A DNA stretch of 64,000 nucleotides from Neobacillus cucumis (GCF_023715505.1 NZ_JAMBOH010000005.1:248001-312000); one strand, 5' to 3'; numbered from the stretch's first letter, positions 42,958-54,206 are shown. Notes: generated from the sequence alone by a model not told the origin. Numbers and translations are program-made.

Positions 42958-43917
42958 CTATTTTCCCCATTTTGCACGAATTTGTTCCGCCTCATTCTTC
43001 ATCCGATTAAAGAGCTCAGCAACCGTAGGCACATCCTTAATCATCCCCATAACCTGACCTGCCCAAGCAAATCCTTCAGTGGTTTCACCATCATATATGT
43101 ACCGTTTATTGGCATTTCCACTAATATAATCTTTCAAGTGCTCATAATCCCCATTTTTCCGCTCGATTTCAAGAATTTTTTCTGTCCAGCTATTGGCAAT
43201 GGCTCTTCCTGGTGCTCCCAGTGTTCTTTTGATGACCACAGTATCACTTTCCGTTCCCTCAACTAAGCTGCGTTTATAAGCTTCATGCGCGTGAACACAG
43301 TCCTTGGTCGCGATAAACCGTGTTCCCATCTCAATTCCCTCAGCACCTAAACTAAGGGCTGCCATTAGTCCCCTTCCATCCCCAATTCCACCTGAAGCAA
43401 TAACAGGGATAGACACAGCGTCCACTACTTGAGGAATTAAAACAAGTGTACCGATATCATCTCTGCCAAGATGTCCGCCGCCTTCCTGGCCGACCACCAT
43501 CACTGCATCGGCGCCTAACTCTTCTGCTTTTATAGCTTGTCTTCTTGCTGCTACGAGCACGAGAGTTTTGATGTTTGTCCCCTTAAGTTGTTCAAAAATT
43601 GGCGCAGGATTTCCACCAGTCATAGATACAACAGGTACTTCCTCTTCAATTGCAACCTGTAGGAAATCTGCAAATGACCTTCCGTGCTGCCCAATGGCAA
43701 AATTAACACCAAATGGGTTATTGGTTAATTGTTTTACTTTTCTAATCTCTTCCCTTAACAATTCAGGATTAGGCAGAGACATAGCAGTAATTTGCCCAAG
43801 CCCCCCTGCATTTGATACTGCAGCCGCTAAATCAGAATAAGCTAAATAAGCTAACCCCCCTTGGACAATTGGAAACTCAATGTTTAACAAATCAGTAATT
43901 CGTGTATCCCAATTCAA
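42958..43917 (-). CDS. Nitronate monooxygenase (2-nitropropane dioxygenase family)
   Basis: A 319-residue FMN-dependent TIM-barrel enzyme. It starts TDLLNIEFPIVQGGLAYLAY; the family usually has PIIQGGMA. The phosphate-binding loop is IPVIASGGIGDGRGLMAALS near 175-195 and the catalytic His region is VGQEGGGHLGRDDIGTLVLI near 145. Members oxidise nitronates or act as enoyl reductase-like FMN proteins (FabK relatives); I favour NMO from length and motifs. It is a single gene between yktA and speA, not part of the B. subtilis order I recall. Confidence 0.85.
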   Translation of the reverse strand: MNWDTRITDLLNIEFPIVQGGLAYLAYSDLAAAVSNAGGLGQITAMSLPNPELLREEIRKVKQLTNNPFGVNFAIGQHGRSFADFLQVAIEEEVPVVSMTGGNPAPIFEQLKGTNIKTLVLVAARRQAIKAEELGADAVMVVGQEGGGHLGRDDIGTLVLIPQVVDAVSIPVIASGGIGDGRGLMAALSLGAEGIEMGTRFIATKDCVHAHEAYKRSLVEGTESDTVVIKRTLGAPGRAIANSWTEKILEIERKNGDYEHLKDYISGNANKRYIYDGETTEGFAWAGQVMGMIKDVPTVAELFNRMKNEAEQIRAKWGK

Positions 43918-44124
43918 TTTAAACCCTCCTTCTAGTTAATAAATTGTTAATTCGTGTTAAAAGGTTAATTTTCCTTTCTTTATGAGAAACTAACTAAAGT
44001 TAAAATCGATAAAGTTAAATTTAAATCCTTTAAAATACAAAGAAATAATGCTATAATTTCCTTTGTTTTATGTCGAATATAGACGAATAATCTGAGCATT
44101 TTTTATAAAGAGGTGTATTTACCA

Positions 44125-45597
44125 TTGTCACAAGAACAAACACCGTTATTTAGCGGTTTAGTAGCACATGCTAAAAGAAACCCAATTCAATTCCACATTC
44201 CCGGCCATAAGAAAGGTGCTGGAATGGATACAGAATTCCGCCAATTTATTGGTGATAATGCCTTGTCCATAGACTTAATTAATATCGGTCCTCTTGATGA
44301 TTTACATCAGCCAAAAGGAATCATTAAACAAGCTCAAGATTTAGCTGCGGAAGCTTTTGGAGCCGATCGAACTTTTTTTTCCGTACAGGGAACTAGCGGC
44401 GCTATTATTGCCATGATCATGGCGGTATGCGGACCTGATGATAAAATTATTGTTCCTAGAAATGTTCATAAATCCATCATGTCGGCGATTGTTTTTTCAG
44501 GAGCGATTCCAGTTTTTATTCACCCGGAGATTGATAAAGAATTAGGTATCTCACACGGTATTACAACGGATTCAGTTGAAAAAGCCTTAAAACAGCACCC
44601 AGATGCGAAAGCCATTTTAGTGATTAACCCAACCTACTTTGGTATTTCTGCAGACCTGAAGAAAATTGTTGAAATTGCTCATTCCTATCATGTTCCCGTT
44701 TTGGTCGATGAAGCACATGGTGTCCATATACATTTCCATGATCAGCTTCCACTATCAGCTATGCAGGCAGGGGCAGATATGGCAGCCACAAGTGTTCATA
44801 AATTAGGTGGCTCCATGACCCAGAGCTCTATTCTTAATGTACGAGAAGGACTTGTTTCGGCACAGCATGTGCAAACGATTTTAAGTATGCTTACGACTAC
44901 ATCAACTTCCTACTTACTGCTTGCTTCACTAGATGTAGCACGTAAACAATTGGCAACAAAGGGCAAACAGTTAATTGATCGAACCATTAAGTTATCTCAA
45001 TCCATGCGGAAGAGAATTAATGAAATCGACCACATCCATTGTGTTGGTAAAGAGATACTAGGATCTAAAGCTACTTTTGATTATGATCCGACCAAACTCA
45101 TTATTTCAGTTAAAGATTTAGGCTTAACGGGTTATGAAGTAGAAAAGTGGTTAAGAGAAAAATATAATATTGAGGTTGAACTATCAGACCTTTATAACAT
45201 CCTTTGTATTGTCTCACTAGGAGATACAGAGACAGAAGCTGACATTTTAGTTAATGCTTTAAATAATCTTTCAATCGAATGTGAGCATCGCGTTGGGCAA
45301 ATTGAACCTATCGAAGTTCTCCTTCCAGAAATTCCGGTCCTTGCACTTACACCAAGAGATGCATTTTATTCAGAGACAGAGGTTGTTCCTTTTGAAGAAT
45401 CAGAAGGAAGAATTATCGCAGAGTTTGTAATGGTATATCCCCCTGGTATTCCAATTTTCATTCCAGGTGAAATTATCACTAAGGAAAATCTTCACTATAT
45501 ACGTAAAAACCTTGAAGCCGGATTACCAGTTCAAGGTCCTGAAGATGATGAAATTAAAACAATTCGTGTCATAAAAGAATATAAAGCTATCCAATAA
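44125..45597 (+). CDS. speA: Arginine decarboxylase
   Basis: A 490-residue PLP-dependent Orn/Lys/Arg decarboxylase very close to B. subtilis SpeA, which makes agmatine for polyamine synthesis. I assign the TTG at 44125-44127, 9 bp after AGAGGTG; the GTG four codons upstream lies in that ribosome site. It starts SQEQTPLFSGLVAHAKRNP then IQFHIPGHKKGAGMD. The PLP lysine is in ATSVHKLGGSMTQSS near 228, and DEAHGVHIHFHDQLP near 197 holds the ring-stacking His and Asp. A TATAAT at 44052-44057 may be its -10. It converges with SR1. Confidence 0.96.
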   Translation: MSQEQTPLFSGLVAHAKRNPIQFHIPGHKKGAGMDTEFRQFIGDNALSIDLINIGPLDDLHQPKGIIKQAQDLAAEAFGADRTFFSVQGTSGAIIAMIMAVCGPDDKIIVPRNVHKSIMSAIVFSGAIPVFIHPEIDKELGISHGITTDSVEKALKQHPDAKAILVINPTYFGISADLKKIVEIAHSYHVPVLVDEAHGVHIHFHDQLPLSAMQAGADMAATSVHKLGGSMTQSSILNVREGLVSAQHVQTILSMLTTTSTSYLLLASLDVARKQLATKGKQLIDRTIKLSQSMRKRINEIDHIHCVGKEILGSKATFDYDPTKLIISVKDLGLTGYEVEKWLREKYNIEVELSDLYNILCIVSLGDTETEADILVNALNNLSIECEHRVGQIEPIEVLLPEIPVLALTPRDAFYSETEVVPFEESEGRIIAEFVMVYPPGIPIFIPGEIITKENLHYIRKNLEAGLPVQGPEDDEIKTIRVIKEYKAIQ

Positions 45598-45604
45598 ATA
45601 GTCA

Positions 45605-45642
45605 AAAAAAATAGGATTCCCAAGTGGAATCCTTTTTATTTT
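45605..45642. terminator. Shared terminator of speA and SR1
   Basis: AGGATTCC and GGAATCCT form an 8-bp stem with a 5-base loop; T-runs follow on both strands. It serves speA (+) and the SR1 RNA (-). Confidence 0.88.
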
Positions 45643-45648
45643 AGCATA

Positions 45649-45771
45649 TTATACTTCTTCGTCATGTTTGTGATCATCGCAACAATTGCATTTAGAATAG
45701 AGCACGGTTACTTTTTCATCTTCAAAATGATCAATAGTAGAATTACATGATTGGCATACAATAGTACCCAT
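45649..45771 (-). CDS. sr1P: GapA-binding peptide SR1P
   Basis: A 40-residue peptide starting MGTIVCQSCNSTIDHFEDEK, followed by VTVLYSKCNCCDDHKHDEEV. It matches the SR1P family (MGTIVCQxCN...HFEDEKVTxLYxxC). Four or five cysteines and C-terminal histidines look metal-binding. In B. subtilis SR1P binds GapA and promotes its interaction with RNase J1, encoded in this same window by rnjA. The ribosome site AAAGGGG lies 10 bp upstream. It is too short for ordinary gene callers. Confidence 0.9.
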   Translation of the reverse strand: MGTIVCQSCNSTIDHFEDEKVTVLYSKCNCCDDHKHDEEV

Positions 45772-45808
45772 TTGTTCAATCCCCTTTTCATTTGAATGAT
45801 TATAAATT

Positions 45809-45821
45809 TGAAACGCTTTCT
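45809..45821 (-). promoter_or_regulatory. cre-like site in the SR1 leader
   Basis: On the minus strand AGAAAGCGTTTCA differs from the ideal cre core TGAAAGCGTTTCA at its 5' edge only (first two bases shift to AG-type context). It lies about 10-22 nt downstream of the predicted start site, a position where CcpA acts as a roadblock. CcpN and CcpA control of SR1 is known in B. subtilis. Confidence 0.6.
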
Positions 45822-45836
45822 AATATCCTTAATTCA

Positions 45837-45865
45837 ATAATAATATATCACATTAAACTTTTCAA
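45837..45865 (-). promoter_or_regulatory. SR1 sigma-A promoter
   Basis: On the minus strand TTGAAA (-35, 45860-45865) and TATTAT (-10, 45837-45842) are separated by exactly 17 bases, with the start predicted near 45830. Confidence 0.65.
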
Positions 45866-46045
45866 GCCTAAATTGTATGTCACATTAATAAATTTTTAAT
45901 TAAAAAGGAACCTAATTTAGGTATTAACTAGTTCTAATAAAATATATAGAATAGTTGCTTATTTATTTAATGTTTAATGTTGTCAGAGCTTTTTAATCAG
46001 TGCTAGAATAGAATTGCAAAAGCTTGGAGAAAAGGGGGAATGGTG

Positions 46046-46480
46046 ATGGCTATAAATGCATTTATTAAACTCGTGCCCTCATCTGTTAAACAAACAATCA
46101 CAATCGAAGAAGTAAAAGAATTATTTCATTATTATAAAAATATTACAGCAAAAACAGGTGCCCAATTAAACTGGCAGTATGGGGAATCAGCATTTCCATA
46201 TGATATCAAAGAAACAGAAGCAAGTAAGGGAATGGCATTTTATTTGCATTCTGACCACGAACGCTACAATGCTATTTTAATTGGTGTTGATAAGGAAACT
46301 GTAAAAGAGGAAGATGGCACAGAAAGAGTGCAGCAATACATACAAGTAACATTACCGGAACAATCGACACATGGAGATAAAGGAAAGGCGAATGAATTCT
46401 GCAAATTCCTTGCCAAAAAACTACAAGGAGAACTTCACCTCTTTAATGACAGAGTCATGTACTATTATCCAAGAAAATAA
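46046..46480 (+). CDS. Small conserved protein (DUF1885-like)
   Basis: A 144-residue soluble protein. The ATG at 46046 is chosen over one two codons upstream because AAGGGGG lies 7 bp before it. It starts AINAFIKLVPSSVKQTITIE, has a central GESAFPYDIKETEASKGMAF and ends ELHLFNDRVMYYYPRK. From memory this fits the Bacillus DUF1885 family, structurally solved but functionally unknown; the assignment is tentative. It stands alone between SR1 and pdhD. Confidence 0.75.
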   Translation: MAINAFIKLVPSSVKQTITIEEVKELFHYYKNITAKTGAQLNWQYGESAFPYDIKETEASKGMAFYLHSDHERYNAILIGVDKETVKEEDGTERVQQYIQVTLPEQSTHGDKGKANEFCKFLAKKLQGELHLFNDRVMYYYPRK

Positions 46481-46488
46481 GACTGAAA

Positions 46489-46521
46489 AAGACTCCAACT
46501 CTCGGGCGGGGTCTTTTTAGT
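46489..46521. terminator. Terminator after the DUF1885-like gene
   Basis: AAAAAGACTCC and GGGGTCTTTTT pair with a GC-containing loop, and the hairpin overlaps the 3' end of the convergent membrane gene. Confidence 0.75.
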
Positions 46522-46759
46522 GTACAAAAAGAGCCAGAGTATAATGGATAGATGTATAGATCACCAGGCTTAGGGCTGTAATAAACAGTGTTTTTCTCAC
46601 TGATTTGGTCACATAGTTTCCTAGCATTAATGCCAGGTAAAAAAACACAAAAAACATCATTACCTTATAAATGAGTTGATCGTGCTTTGAAAGCCATTCA
46701 ATGAGTGTATAACCGCTCCAAATAATAAATTGTAATATAATCACGAGATAGACCTTCAT
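46517..46759 (-). CDS. Small membrane protein of unknown function
   Basis: An 80-residue hydrophobic protein with three predicted transmembrane helices (about 3-20, 31-50, 57-77) and a central basic loop (NYVTKSVRKT). The ATG at 46757-46759 follows GGTGATAAAA. I do not recognise the family. Confidence 0.7.
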   Translation of the reverse strand: MKVYLVIILQFIIWSGYTLIEWLSKHDQLIYKVMMFFVFFYLALMLGNYVTKSVRKTLFITALSLVIYTSIHYTLALFVH

Positions 46760-46911
46760 TTTTATCACCACGCAAAAGACATTGATCTTTTAGTTAAGAA
46801 CAAAGACATTGGCTAGTGTTTTAAATATATGTTTAATTATTAGCAGTTAGATATTATTTACAGAATTCTTTTAATTCCTCCTCCCTTTTCTAAATAATTT
46901 CGCTACTAATG

Positions 46912-46951
46912 AAAAAAGTCCTTTCCATCTTACTGGAAAGGACCTTTTAAT
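46912..46951 (-). terminator. Terminator of the pdhABCD operon
   Basis: AAAGTCCTTTCC and GGAAAGGACCTTT pair with an 8-base loop immediately after the pdhD stop; the minus strand ends in a T-run. Confidence 0.9.
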
Positions 46952-48366
46952 TACTTCATAATGTGAATTGGAGTTCCAAGAACCACTTCAGCAGCTTCCA
47001 TGGTAATTTCTCCAAGAGTTGGGTGAGCATGGATCGTAAGTGCTAAATCTTCTGCTGTCATACCAGTTTCAATTGCTAAACCTAATTCAGCAATCATATC
47101 TGAAGCACTCGCCCCAGCTATTTGAGCACCAATAACTACTCCATCTTCTGCGCGAGTGATTAATTTCATAAATCCTTCGCTGCTATCAAGAGATAACGCA
47201 CGGCCATTTGCAGCAAATGGGAATTTCGCCGCTTTTACCTTAATGCCTTCTTCTTTAGCTTGTGCCTCTGTATAGCCAACTGAAGCTAATTCTGGATCAG
47301 AGAATACTACGGCAGGAATACCTAAGTAATCAATTTCTGACGGATGACCAGCAATTGCTTCTGCAGCAATTTTCGCTTCATAAGAAGCTTTATGTGCTAA
47401 TTGAGGACCGGCAACAACATCACCAATTGCATAAATATTGCTGATATTTGTACGGCATTGCTTGTCAATTTCAATTAATCCACGTTCGCTTAAATTAATG
47501 CCAACCTGCTCTAAGCCCATTTCATCCGTGTTTGGACGGCGTCCAACCATGACGAATACATAGTCAGCTTCAATTTGCTTCGCTTCACCTTTTACTTCAA
47601 ATTTTACTACTACACCATTTTCAGTTTCTTCTACACCCTTAGCAAATGCATTTGTATAGAATTCTGCGCCTCGTTTTTGCATGGTGCGCTTAACTAGTGA
47701 AGCCATCTGCTTATCAAATACACCAAGACCTAAAATCTCGTCAGCACCTTCTAGAATGGTCACTTGGCTGCCAAAGTTTGCATATGCACCGCCAAGTTCA
47801 ATCCCAATAACACCGCCGCCAATAACAACGATTTTCTCAGGGATTTCATTTAAATTAAGGGCACCTGTTGAATTTAGAACGCGTTTAGAATATTTAAAAG
47901 CTGGCAATTCAATTGGACGAGAACCAGTTGCAATAATCGCATTTTTAAATGTATAAGTCTGAGCGGAATTTTCATCCATTACACGTAAAGTATTGGCATC
48001 AACAAAATATGCTTCCCCACGCGCAATGTTAACTTTATTTCCTTTTAAAAGTCCTTCAACACCGCCAGTTAATTTTTTAACGATTCCTGATTTGAATTCT
48101 TGAACCTTAGAAAAATCAACTTTTACGTTTTCAGCAGTAATACCGAATGATTCTGAATGTACCGCTGTTTCATAACGATGTCCTGCAGCAATTAATGCTT
48201 TAGATGGAATACAACCTACGTTTAAACATACACCGCCAACATATTCCTTTTCTACAATCGTTACTTTTTGACCCAGTTGTGCAGCGCGAATAGCCGCAAC
48301 ATATCCTCCAGGACCCGCACCGATGACTATAGTATCTGTTTCAATTGGGAAATCTCCAACTACCAT
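46951..48366 (-). CDS. pdhD: Dihydrolipoamide dehydrogenase (E3 of pyruvate dehydrogenase)
   Basis: A 471-residue FAD enzyme that reoxidises dihydrolipoamide and makes NADH. FAD motif [19 protein letters not shown] near 11, redox disulfide [15 protein letters not shown] near 44, NAD motif [20 protein letters not shown] near 185, and the C-terminal catalytic His in HAHPTLGE near 450. It is the last gene of pdhABCD, 4 bp after pdhC. Confidence 0.98.
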   Translation of the reverse strand: MVVGDFPIETDTIVIGAGPGGYVAAIRAAQLGQKVTIVEKEYVGGVCLNVGCIPSKALIAAGHRYETAVHSESFGITAENVKVDFSKVQEFKSGIVKKLTGGVEGLLKGNKVNIARGEAYFVDANTLRVMDENSAQTYTFKNAIIATGSRPIELPAFKYSKRVLNSTGALNLNEIPEKIVVIGGGVIGIELGGAYANFGSQVTILEGADEILGLGVFDKQMASLVKRTMQKRGAEFYTNAFAKGVEETENGVVVKFEVKGEAKQIEADYVFVMVGRRPNTDEMGLEQVGINLSERGLIEIDKQCRTNISNIYAIGDVVAGPQLAHKASYEAKIAAEAIAGHPSEIDYLGIPAVVFSDPELASVGYTEAQAKEEGIKVKAAKFPFAANGRALSLDSSEGFMKLITRAEDGVVIGAQIAGASASDMIAELGLAIETGMTAEDLALTIHAHPTLGEITMEAAEVVLGTPIHIMK

Positions 48367-48370
48367 TTTC

Positions 48371-49672
48371 TTACGCCTCCATTAACAATAGTTCTGGATC
48401 GTTTAATAAACGTTTAATATGATTCATTGCATTTTGCGCAGTCGCACCATCGATCATACGGTGGTCAAAACTTAAAGATAAAGCTAATACTGGTGCAGCC
48501 ACAATTTCACCATTACGAACGATTGGCTTTTCAGCAATACGGCCTACACCCAAGATAGCTACTTCCGGATGGTTAATTACTGGAGTAAACCATTGTCCGC
48601 CTGCAGATCCAATGTTCGAAATTGTGCAAGAAGCACCCTTCATTTCATTTGGAGCAAGTTTACCATCACGAGCTTTACCAGCTAATTCATTAATTTCATT
48701 CGAAATAGCAAATACAGATTTACGGTCAGCATCTTTTACAACCGGAACTAAAAGACCTTTTTCTGTATCAGCAGCGATACCAATGTTGTAATAATGCTTA
48801 TGAATAATTTCACTTGTCGCATCGTCAAGAGATGTATTTAGTACTGGGAACTCTCTTAATGCACTTGTTAATGCTTTTACGATATATGGTAAGAATGTAA
48901 GCTTGATACCTTTTGCAGCTGCAACTTCTTTGAACTTTTTGCGGTGTGCCACAAGCTTAGCTACATCGATCTCATCCATTAATGTAACGTGTGGAGCAGT
49001 ATGCTTAGAGTTAACCATTGCTTTTGCAATTGCTTTACGGATACCGCTCATTTTTTCACGCGTTTCAGGATATTCACCTTGTGGAATTGGAGCAGCAGCT
49101 TTTGGTGCTTCTGTCTTAGCTTCTTCTGCAGCAGGTGCTGTTACTTCTGCAGCAGGTACAGCTGCACCGCCGCTTAAGAACGCATCAATATCAGTCTTAA
49201 GAACACGTCCGTTTTCTCCAGAACCTGTAACTAAACGAATTTCTACACCTTTTTCACGAGCATATTTACGGACAGAAGGCATAGCAATAACACGACGATT
49301 AGGATCAGCCTCAGCTTGAGGAGCCTGAGCTGCTGGTGCTGCATTCTCTTGTGCTGGTGCTGCAGCAGGAGCCTCAGCTTGCTTAGGAGCTTCCTCAGCA
49401 TGCTCATCGCCTTTAAATTGTAGGTTTTCGTATCCAGGCGCATCGAAAGTAACTAGAACTTGCCCAACTGTTGCGACAGTTCCTTCTCCAACAAGCACTT
49501 CTTGAACTGTACCCTCTACTGGGGATGGAATTTCTACTACGGCTTTATCATTTTGAATTTCACATAGGACATCATCTTCTTGGACTTTATCACCTGGCTT
49601 TACAAACCATTTGACGATTTCACCTTCGTGAATACCTTCACCGATATCAGGCATTTTAAATTGAAATGACAC
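48371..49672 (-). CDS. pdhC: Pyruvate dehydrogenase E2, dihydrolipoyl acetyltransferase
   Basis: A 433-residue E2 core. One lipoyl domain (1-78) has lipoyl Lys in [15 protein letters not shown] near 43. An Ala/Pro/Gln-rich linker follows, then the peripheral subunit-binding domain ([20 protein letters not shown] near 130), a second linker and the catalytic domain (about 205-433) with [14 protein letters not shown] carrying the active-site His near 405. A single lipoyl domain is usual for Bacillus. It is preceded by a 117-bp gap with a hairpin, so expression may differ from pdhAB. Confidence 0.97.
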   Translation of the reverse strand: MSFQFKMPDIGEGIHEGEIVKWFVKPGDKVQEDDVLCEIQNDKAVVEIPSPVEGTVQEVLVGEGTVATVGQVLVTFDAPGYENLQFKGDEHAEEAPKQAEAPAAAPAQENAAPAAQAPQAEADPNRRVIAMPSVRKYAREKGVEIRLVTGSGENGRVLKTDIDAFLSGGAAVPAAEVTAPAAEEAKTEAPKAAAPIPQGEYPETREKMSGIRKAIAKAMVNSKHTAPHVTLMDEIDVAKLVAHRKKFKEVAAAKGIKLTFLPYIVKALTSALREFPVLNTSLDDATSEIIHKHYYNIGIAADTEKGLLVPVVKDADRKSVFAISNEINELAGKARDGKLAPNEMKGASCTISNIGSAGGQWFTPVINHPEVAILGVGRIAEKPIVRNGEIVAAPVLALSLSFDHRMIDGATAQNAMNHIKRLLNDPELLLMEA

Positions 49673-49728
49673 AGAGATTCATCTCCTATTTTCCATGTAT
49701 TTTTTAACAATATAAAAAAGAAGAACAT

Positions 49729-49752
49729 TGGGAAAAGATGACTTTTCCCAAT
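49729..49752 (-). promoter_or_regulatory. Intercistronic hairpin between pdhB and pdhC
   Basis: TTGGGAAAA and TTTTCCCAA form a perfect 9-bp stem with a 6-base loop in the pdhB-pdhC gap. On the minus strand a loose T-rich run (TGTTCTTCTTTTTT) follows, so it could be a partial terminator or an mRNA processing/stability element. Confidence 0.55.
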
Positions 49753-49789
49753 AATCGCGTTTTATCTCAACACTCGACAGAAGTGATGA

Positions 49790-50767
49790 TTAGAAAGTTA
49801 ATACTTTTTTAGCAGTCTCAATAACATCTTTGTAGTTAGGAAGCCACACTGATTCAGCTTGTGGGAATGGGAATACTGTATCTGGTGCAGCAACACGTAA
49901 TACAGGAGCTTCCAAGCTTAAAATAGCACGATCGTTAATTTCAGCAACCACATGTGCTGCCACACCAGCTTGTTTTTGTGCTTCTTGGACAACAATTGCA
50001 CGGCCAGTTTTTTCAACAGAGGTAATAATTGTTTCAATATCAATTGGGCTTACTGTACGTAAATCAATAACTTCTGCAGAATACCCTTCTTTTTCTAGTT
50101 CTTCCGCAGCTTTTAATGACTCATGGACCATTGCACCGTAAGTGATAATGGATACATCAGTACCTTCGCGTTTCACTTCAGCTTTTCCTAATGGAATGGT
50201 GTATTCCTCTTCAGGAACTTCTTGACGGAATGAACGGTATAATTTCATATGCTCAAGAAAAATAACTGGGTCATTGTCACGAATGGCTGAAATAAGCAGA
50301 CCTTTTGCATCATAAGGCGTTGATGGAATAACAACTTTGACGCCAGGAGTTTGAGCCATAAGTCCTTCTAAGCTGTCCGCGTGCATATCAGGCGTATGTA
50401 CGCCTCCGCCAAATGGTGAGCGAATGGTTACAGGAGCACTATATCTTCCTCCTGAACGATAGCGTTGACGAGCTAATTGACCTGCAATGGAGTCCATTAC
50501 TTCAAATACAAAGCCGAAAAATTGGATTTCTGGAACTGGACGGAAACCTTGTAAGCTTAGACCTACTGCTAAACCACCGATTCCTGATTCAGCTAGGGGC
50601 GTGTCAAATACACGGTCTTCGCCAAATTCCTGGTGCAGCCCTTCAGTTGCACGGAATACACCACCGTTTACGCCTACGTCTTCACCGAATACTAACACAT
50701 TCGGGTCATTACGTAATTCCGTACGTAATGCATCTGTAATTGCTTGAATCATTGTCATTTGAGCCAT
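49790..50767 (-). CDS. pdhB: Pyruvate dehydrogenase E1 beta subunit
   Basis: A 325-residue transketolase-like beta subunit that forms the alpha2beta2 E1 with PdhA and helps bind thiamine diphosphate. It starts [20 protein letters not shown] and has [19 protein letters not shown] near 25 and [19 protein letters not shown] near 54. The Glu in the latter activates ThDP. It lies 3 bp after pdhA. Confidence 0.97.
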   Translation of the reverse strand: MAQMTMIQAITDALRTELRNDPNVLVFGEDVGVNGGVFRATEGLHQEFGEDRVFDTPLAESGIGGLAVGLSLQGFRPVPEIQFFGFVFEVMDSIAGQLARQRYRSGGRYSAPVTIRSPFGGGVHTPDMHADSLEGLMAQTPGVKVVIPSTPYDAKGLLISAIRDNDPVIFLEHMKLYRSFRQEVPEEEYTIPLGKAEVKREGTDVSIITYGAMVHESLKAAEELEKEGYSAEVIDLRTVSPIDIETIITSVEKTGRAIVVQEAQKQAGVAAHVVAEINDRAILSLEAPVLRVAAPDTVFPFPQAESVWLPNYKDVIETAKKVLTF

Positions 50768-50770
50768 GGC

Positions 50771-52370
<1,600 letters not shown>

Positions 52371-53036
52371 TTACTTTGTCTTTATTCCTGCCTTCTTATA
52401 TAATGAAAGTTTTTTTTCATTATATTGTTCGGTATATTTATTAAACAGTTCATTGGCCGCATATACCTTTTTATAAGAATCATTTAGCTTATTAATTTGA
52501 GCCTCTAGATCTTCTAGGGGCAGATTTTTATTTTTAAACATCTGATATAATTCTTTATCATATTGAAGAGACTCAGAGTATTGTTTATACAATTCTCTAT
52601 GTGCTTCATATCTTTTCATCATAATATCATAAAGGTCATTAGCAGTTTCCTTCAGTTCGGGATCATCTAATTGATCTTTAATGTCAGCAACTTTAGCAAA
52701 TTCCTGTTCTGATTCTTTAAGGCTAGTTGTTTCTTTCTCAAAAAGTTCTTTTCGTTTCTCGGCTAAGTCAAGAGCTTCATCTGAAAGTTTAACAATCTGA
52801 TCATATTCTTTCATTCCTTTTTGAATAATTTGATCATATAGTTCCTTTTCCTGTTTTTCTAATGTAACTAATGGTTCTTGCTGTTCTTCAAATCCCTTTT
52901 CCTTATTTACAACATCTTCTAAGATAGTATACATTTCATCGACGGGGGTCTTTTTTTCTGTACATCCTGATAAAATAAAAATAATAACGGTAACAAATAT
53001 TAGGATGCTGCCTTTTCTATTGAATAACAATTTCAA
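52371..53036 (-). CDS. ykyA: YkyA-family lipoprotein
   Basis: A 221-residue lipoprotein of the YkyA family (described as putative cell-wall-binding). The signal peptide ends with the lipobox ILSGC (Cys25); the mature part is almost entirely charged coiled coil (EEQQEPLVTLEKQEKELYDQ and so on) to the C-terminus. It is immediately upstream of pdhA as in B. subtilis and is transcribed in the same direction but separated by a terminator. The role is unknown. Confidence 0.88.
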   Translation of the reverse strand: MKLLFNRKGSILIFVTVIIFILSGCTEKKTPVDEMYTILEDVVNKEKGFEEQQEPLVTLEKQEKELYDQIIQKGMKEYDQIVKLSDEALDLAEKRKELFEKETTSLKESEQEFAKVADIKDQLDDPELKETANDLYDIMMKRYEAHRELYKQYSESLQYDKELYQMFKNKNLPLEDLEAQINKLNDSYKKVYAANELFNKYTEQYNEKKLSLYKKAGIKTK

Positions 53037-53205
53037 ACCTCCTTACTTTGCAATTCCTACTATATCTGTATAAAGTTTATTTGACAATATCTAACTGTCA
53101 TAAGACAGATAGATATCAAAAAGTAAACATTTATTAACATTTTGGCTTTTGTTTGATAGACTTATGCTGGTGACTAACTTTATGGAACTTTAGGAGTGAA
53201 TGTTC

Positions 53206-53760
53206 ATGCTAACAATGGAGAATATCATTCGAGACGGGCATCCTACCCTTCGAAAAGTAGCGGCAGAGGTATCCTTACCGCCATCCGAAGAAGATAAACA
53301 AATTTTAGCCAGTCTTTTAGAATATGTAATAAACAGCCAAAACAGCGAAATTGCCGCAAAATATGGCCTGCGTCCTGGGATTGGATTAGCTGCTCCGCAA
53401 ATAAATGTGTCAAAAAGAATGATTGCCGTTCATCTTATTGACGAAAAAGGAACTCTATACAGCTATGCCTTATTTAACCCAAAAATCGTCAGTCATTCGG
53501 TCGAAAAAGCCTACCTTCAAACCGGTGAGGGCTGCTTATCTGTTGATGAGGCCATTCCTGGATATGTACCAAGGTATGCAAGGATTACTGTAAAAGGAGT
53601 GACACTTGAAGGAGAAGAGGTCAAACTTCGTCTGAAAGGACTGCCAGCAATCTGTTTTCAGCACGAAATTGATCACTTAAATGGTATCATGTTTTATGAC
53701 TATATCGATAAAAAGGATCCTTTCAAACCGGTCGAAGGAGCAACGGTAATTGAAAGATAA
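53206..53760 (+). CDS. def: Peptide deformylase
   Basis: A 184-residue iron-dependent deformylase that removes the N-formyl group from new proteins. All three motifs are seen: GIGLAAPQI near 63, EGCLSVDE near 110 and HEIDHLNG near 152 (HExxH metal site). The ATG at 53206 follows AGGAGTGAATGTTC, matching the DefB (YkrB) start MxTMENI. The type is Gram-positive (type 2). It is transcribed divergently from ykyA. Confidence 0.96.
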   Translation: MLTMENIIRDGHPTLRKVAAEVSLPPSEEDKQILASLLEYVINSQNSEIAAKYGLRPGIGLAAPQINVSKRMIAVHLIDEKGTLYSYALFNPKIVSHSVEKAYLQTGEGCLSVDEAIPGYVPRYARITVKGVTLEGEEVKLRLKGLPAICFQHEIDHLNGIMFYDYIDKKDPFKPVEGATVIER

Positions 53761-53761
53761 G

Positions 53762-53797
53762 ACACTGGCCTTTTCCCGAGGCCGGTGTTTTTTGTTT
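53762..53797 (+). terminator. Terminator of def
   Basis: ACACTGGCC and GGCCGGTGT pair, followed by TTTTTTG, right after the def stop. Confidence 0.9.
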
Positions 53798-53952
53798 ATT
53801 TTTATTCCATCTTATACCATGAAAGATTACCTATTTTCCTCATATAATAATAGTAAAAAATTATCTACAGTAAAAAAAGTTCAATTATCTGCCATTGCTC
53901 GCTTTACTTTGGACAAGGTTCGTATAAAATAAAGGTAAGGAGATGATCCACT

Positions 53953-54024
53953 ATGTTAAAGAAGCTAAGGAAAAAGCTTTTAAAACAGTGGAACGATTTA
54001 CTTAGAAAAAAATCCATTGCCTAA
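53953..54024 (+). CDS. 23-residue cationic amphipathic peptide ORF
   Basis: A very short ORF encodes MLKKLRKKLLKQWNDLLRKK-SIA, net charge about +8. AAGGAGATGATCCACT gives a near-perfect ribosome site. Hydrophobic residues at i, i+3/4 spacing would make a strongly amphipathic helix. A GC-rich hairpin (GGGCCCTTC/GAAGGGCTC, 54035-54058) follows. I do not recognise it; it could be a membrane-active peptide, a regulatory peptide or a leader. The strong ribosome site and own terminator argue for real translation. Confidence 0.6.
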   Translation: MLKKLRKKLLKQWNDLLRKKSIA

Positions 54025-54034
54025 TTTTTTAGAG

Positions 54035-54058
54035 GGCCCTTCAACCTTGCGAAGGGCT
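54035..54058 (+). terminator. Hairpin after the 23-residue ORF
   Basis: GAGGGCCCTTC and GCGAAGGGCTC pair with a short loop; only a weak T-rich tail (TCCTTCATTATT) follows. Confidence 0.6.
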
Positions 54059-54206
54059 CCTTCATTATTGTACATTATAGTAATATGATTTACATTTACA
54101 TACTTTTCATATATGGTCCACGGAGTCTCCAAAGAAAATAAATGAAAAAGATGAAAATATTTTATATAATAGAAAAAGTTATGATTCAGTAAGGAGCGAA
54201 TTTGTC

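Larger units (their letters stand above)
45611..45830 (-). ncRNA. sr1: SR1 dual-function RNA
   Basis: A minus-strand transcript of about 220 nt is predicted from a promoter at 45837-45865 to the terminator near 45611. It contains the SR1P peptide ORF. In B. subtilis SR1 (205 nt) lies in this gap between pdhD and speA, base-pairs with ahrC mRNA (arginine catabolism activator) and encodes a peptide that binds GapA. Its neighbour speA also fits arginine metabolism. The 5' end is inferred from the -10 position. Confidence 0.8.

Noticed and set aside
53750..53932. 60-codon plus-strand ORF overlapping the def stop
   Set aside because: It runs through the def terminator and AT-rich sequence and has no ribosome site or family pattern.
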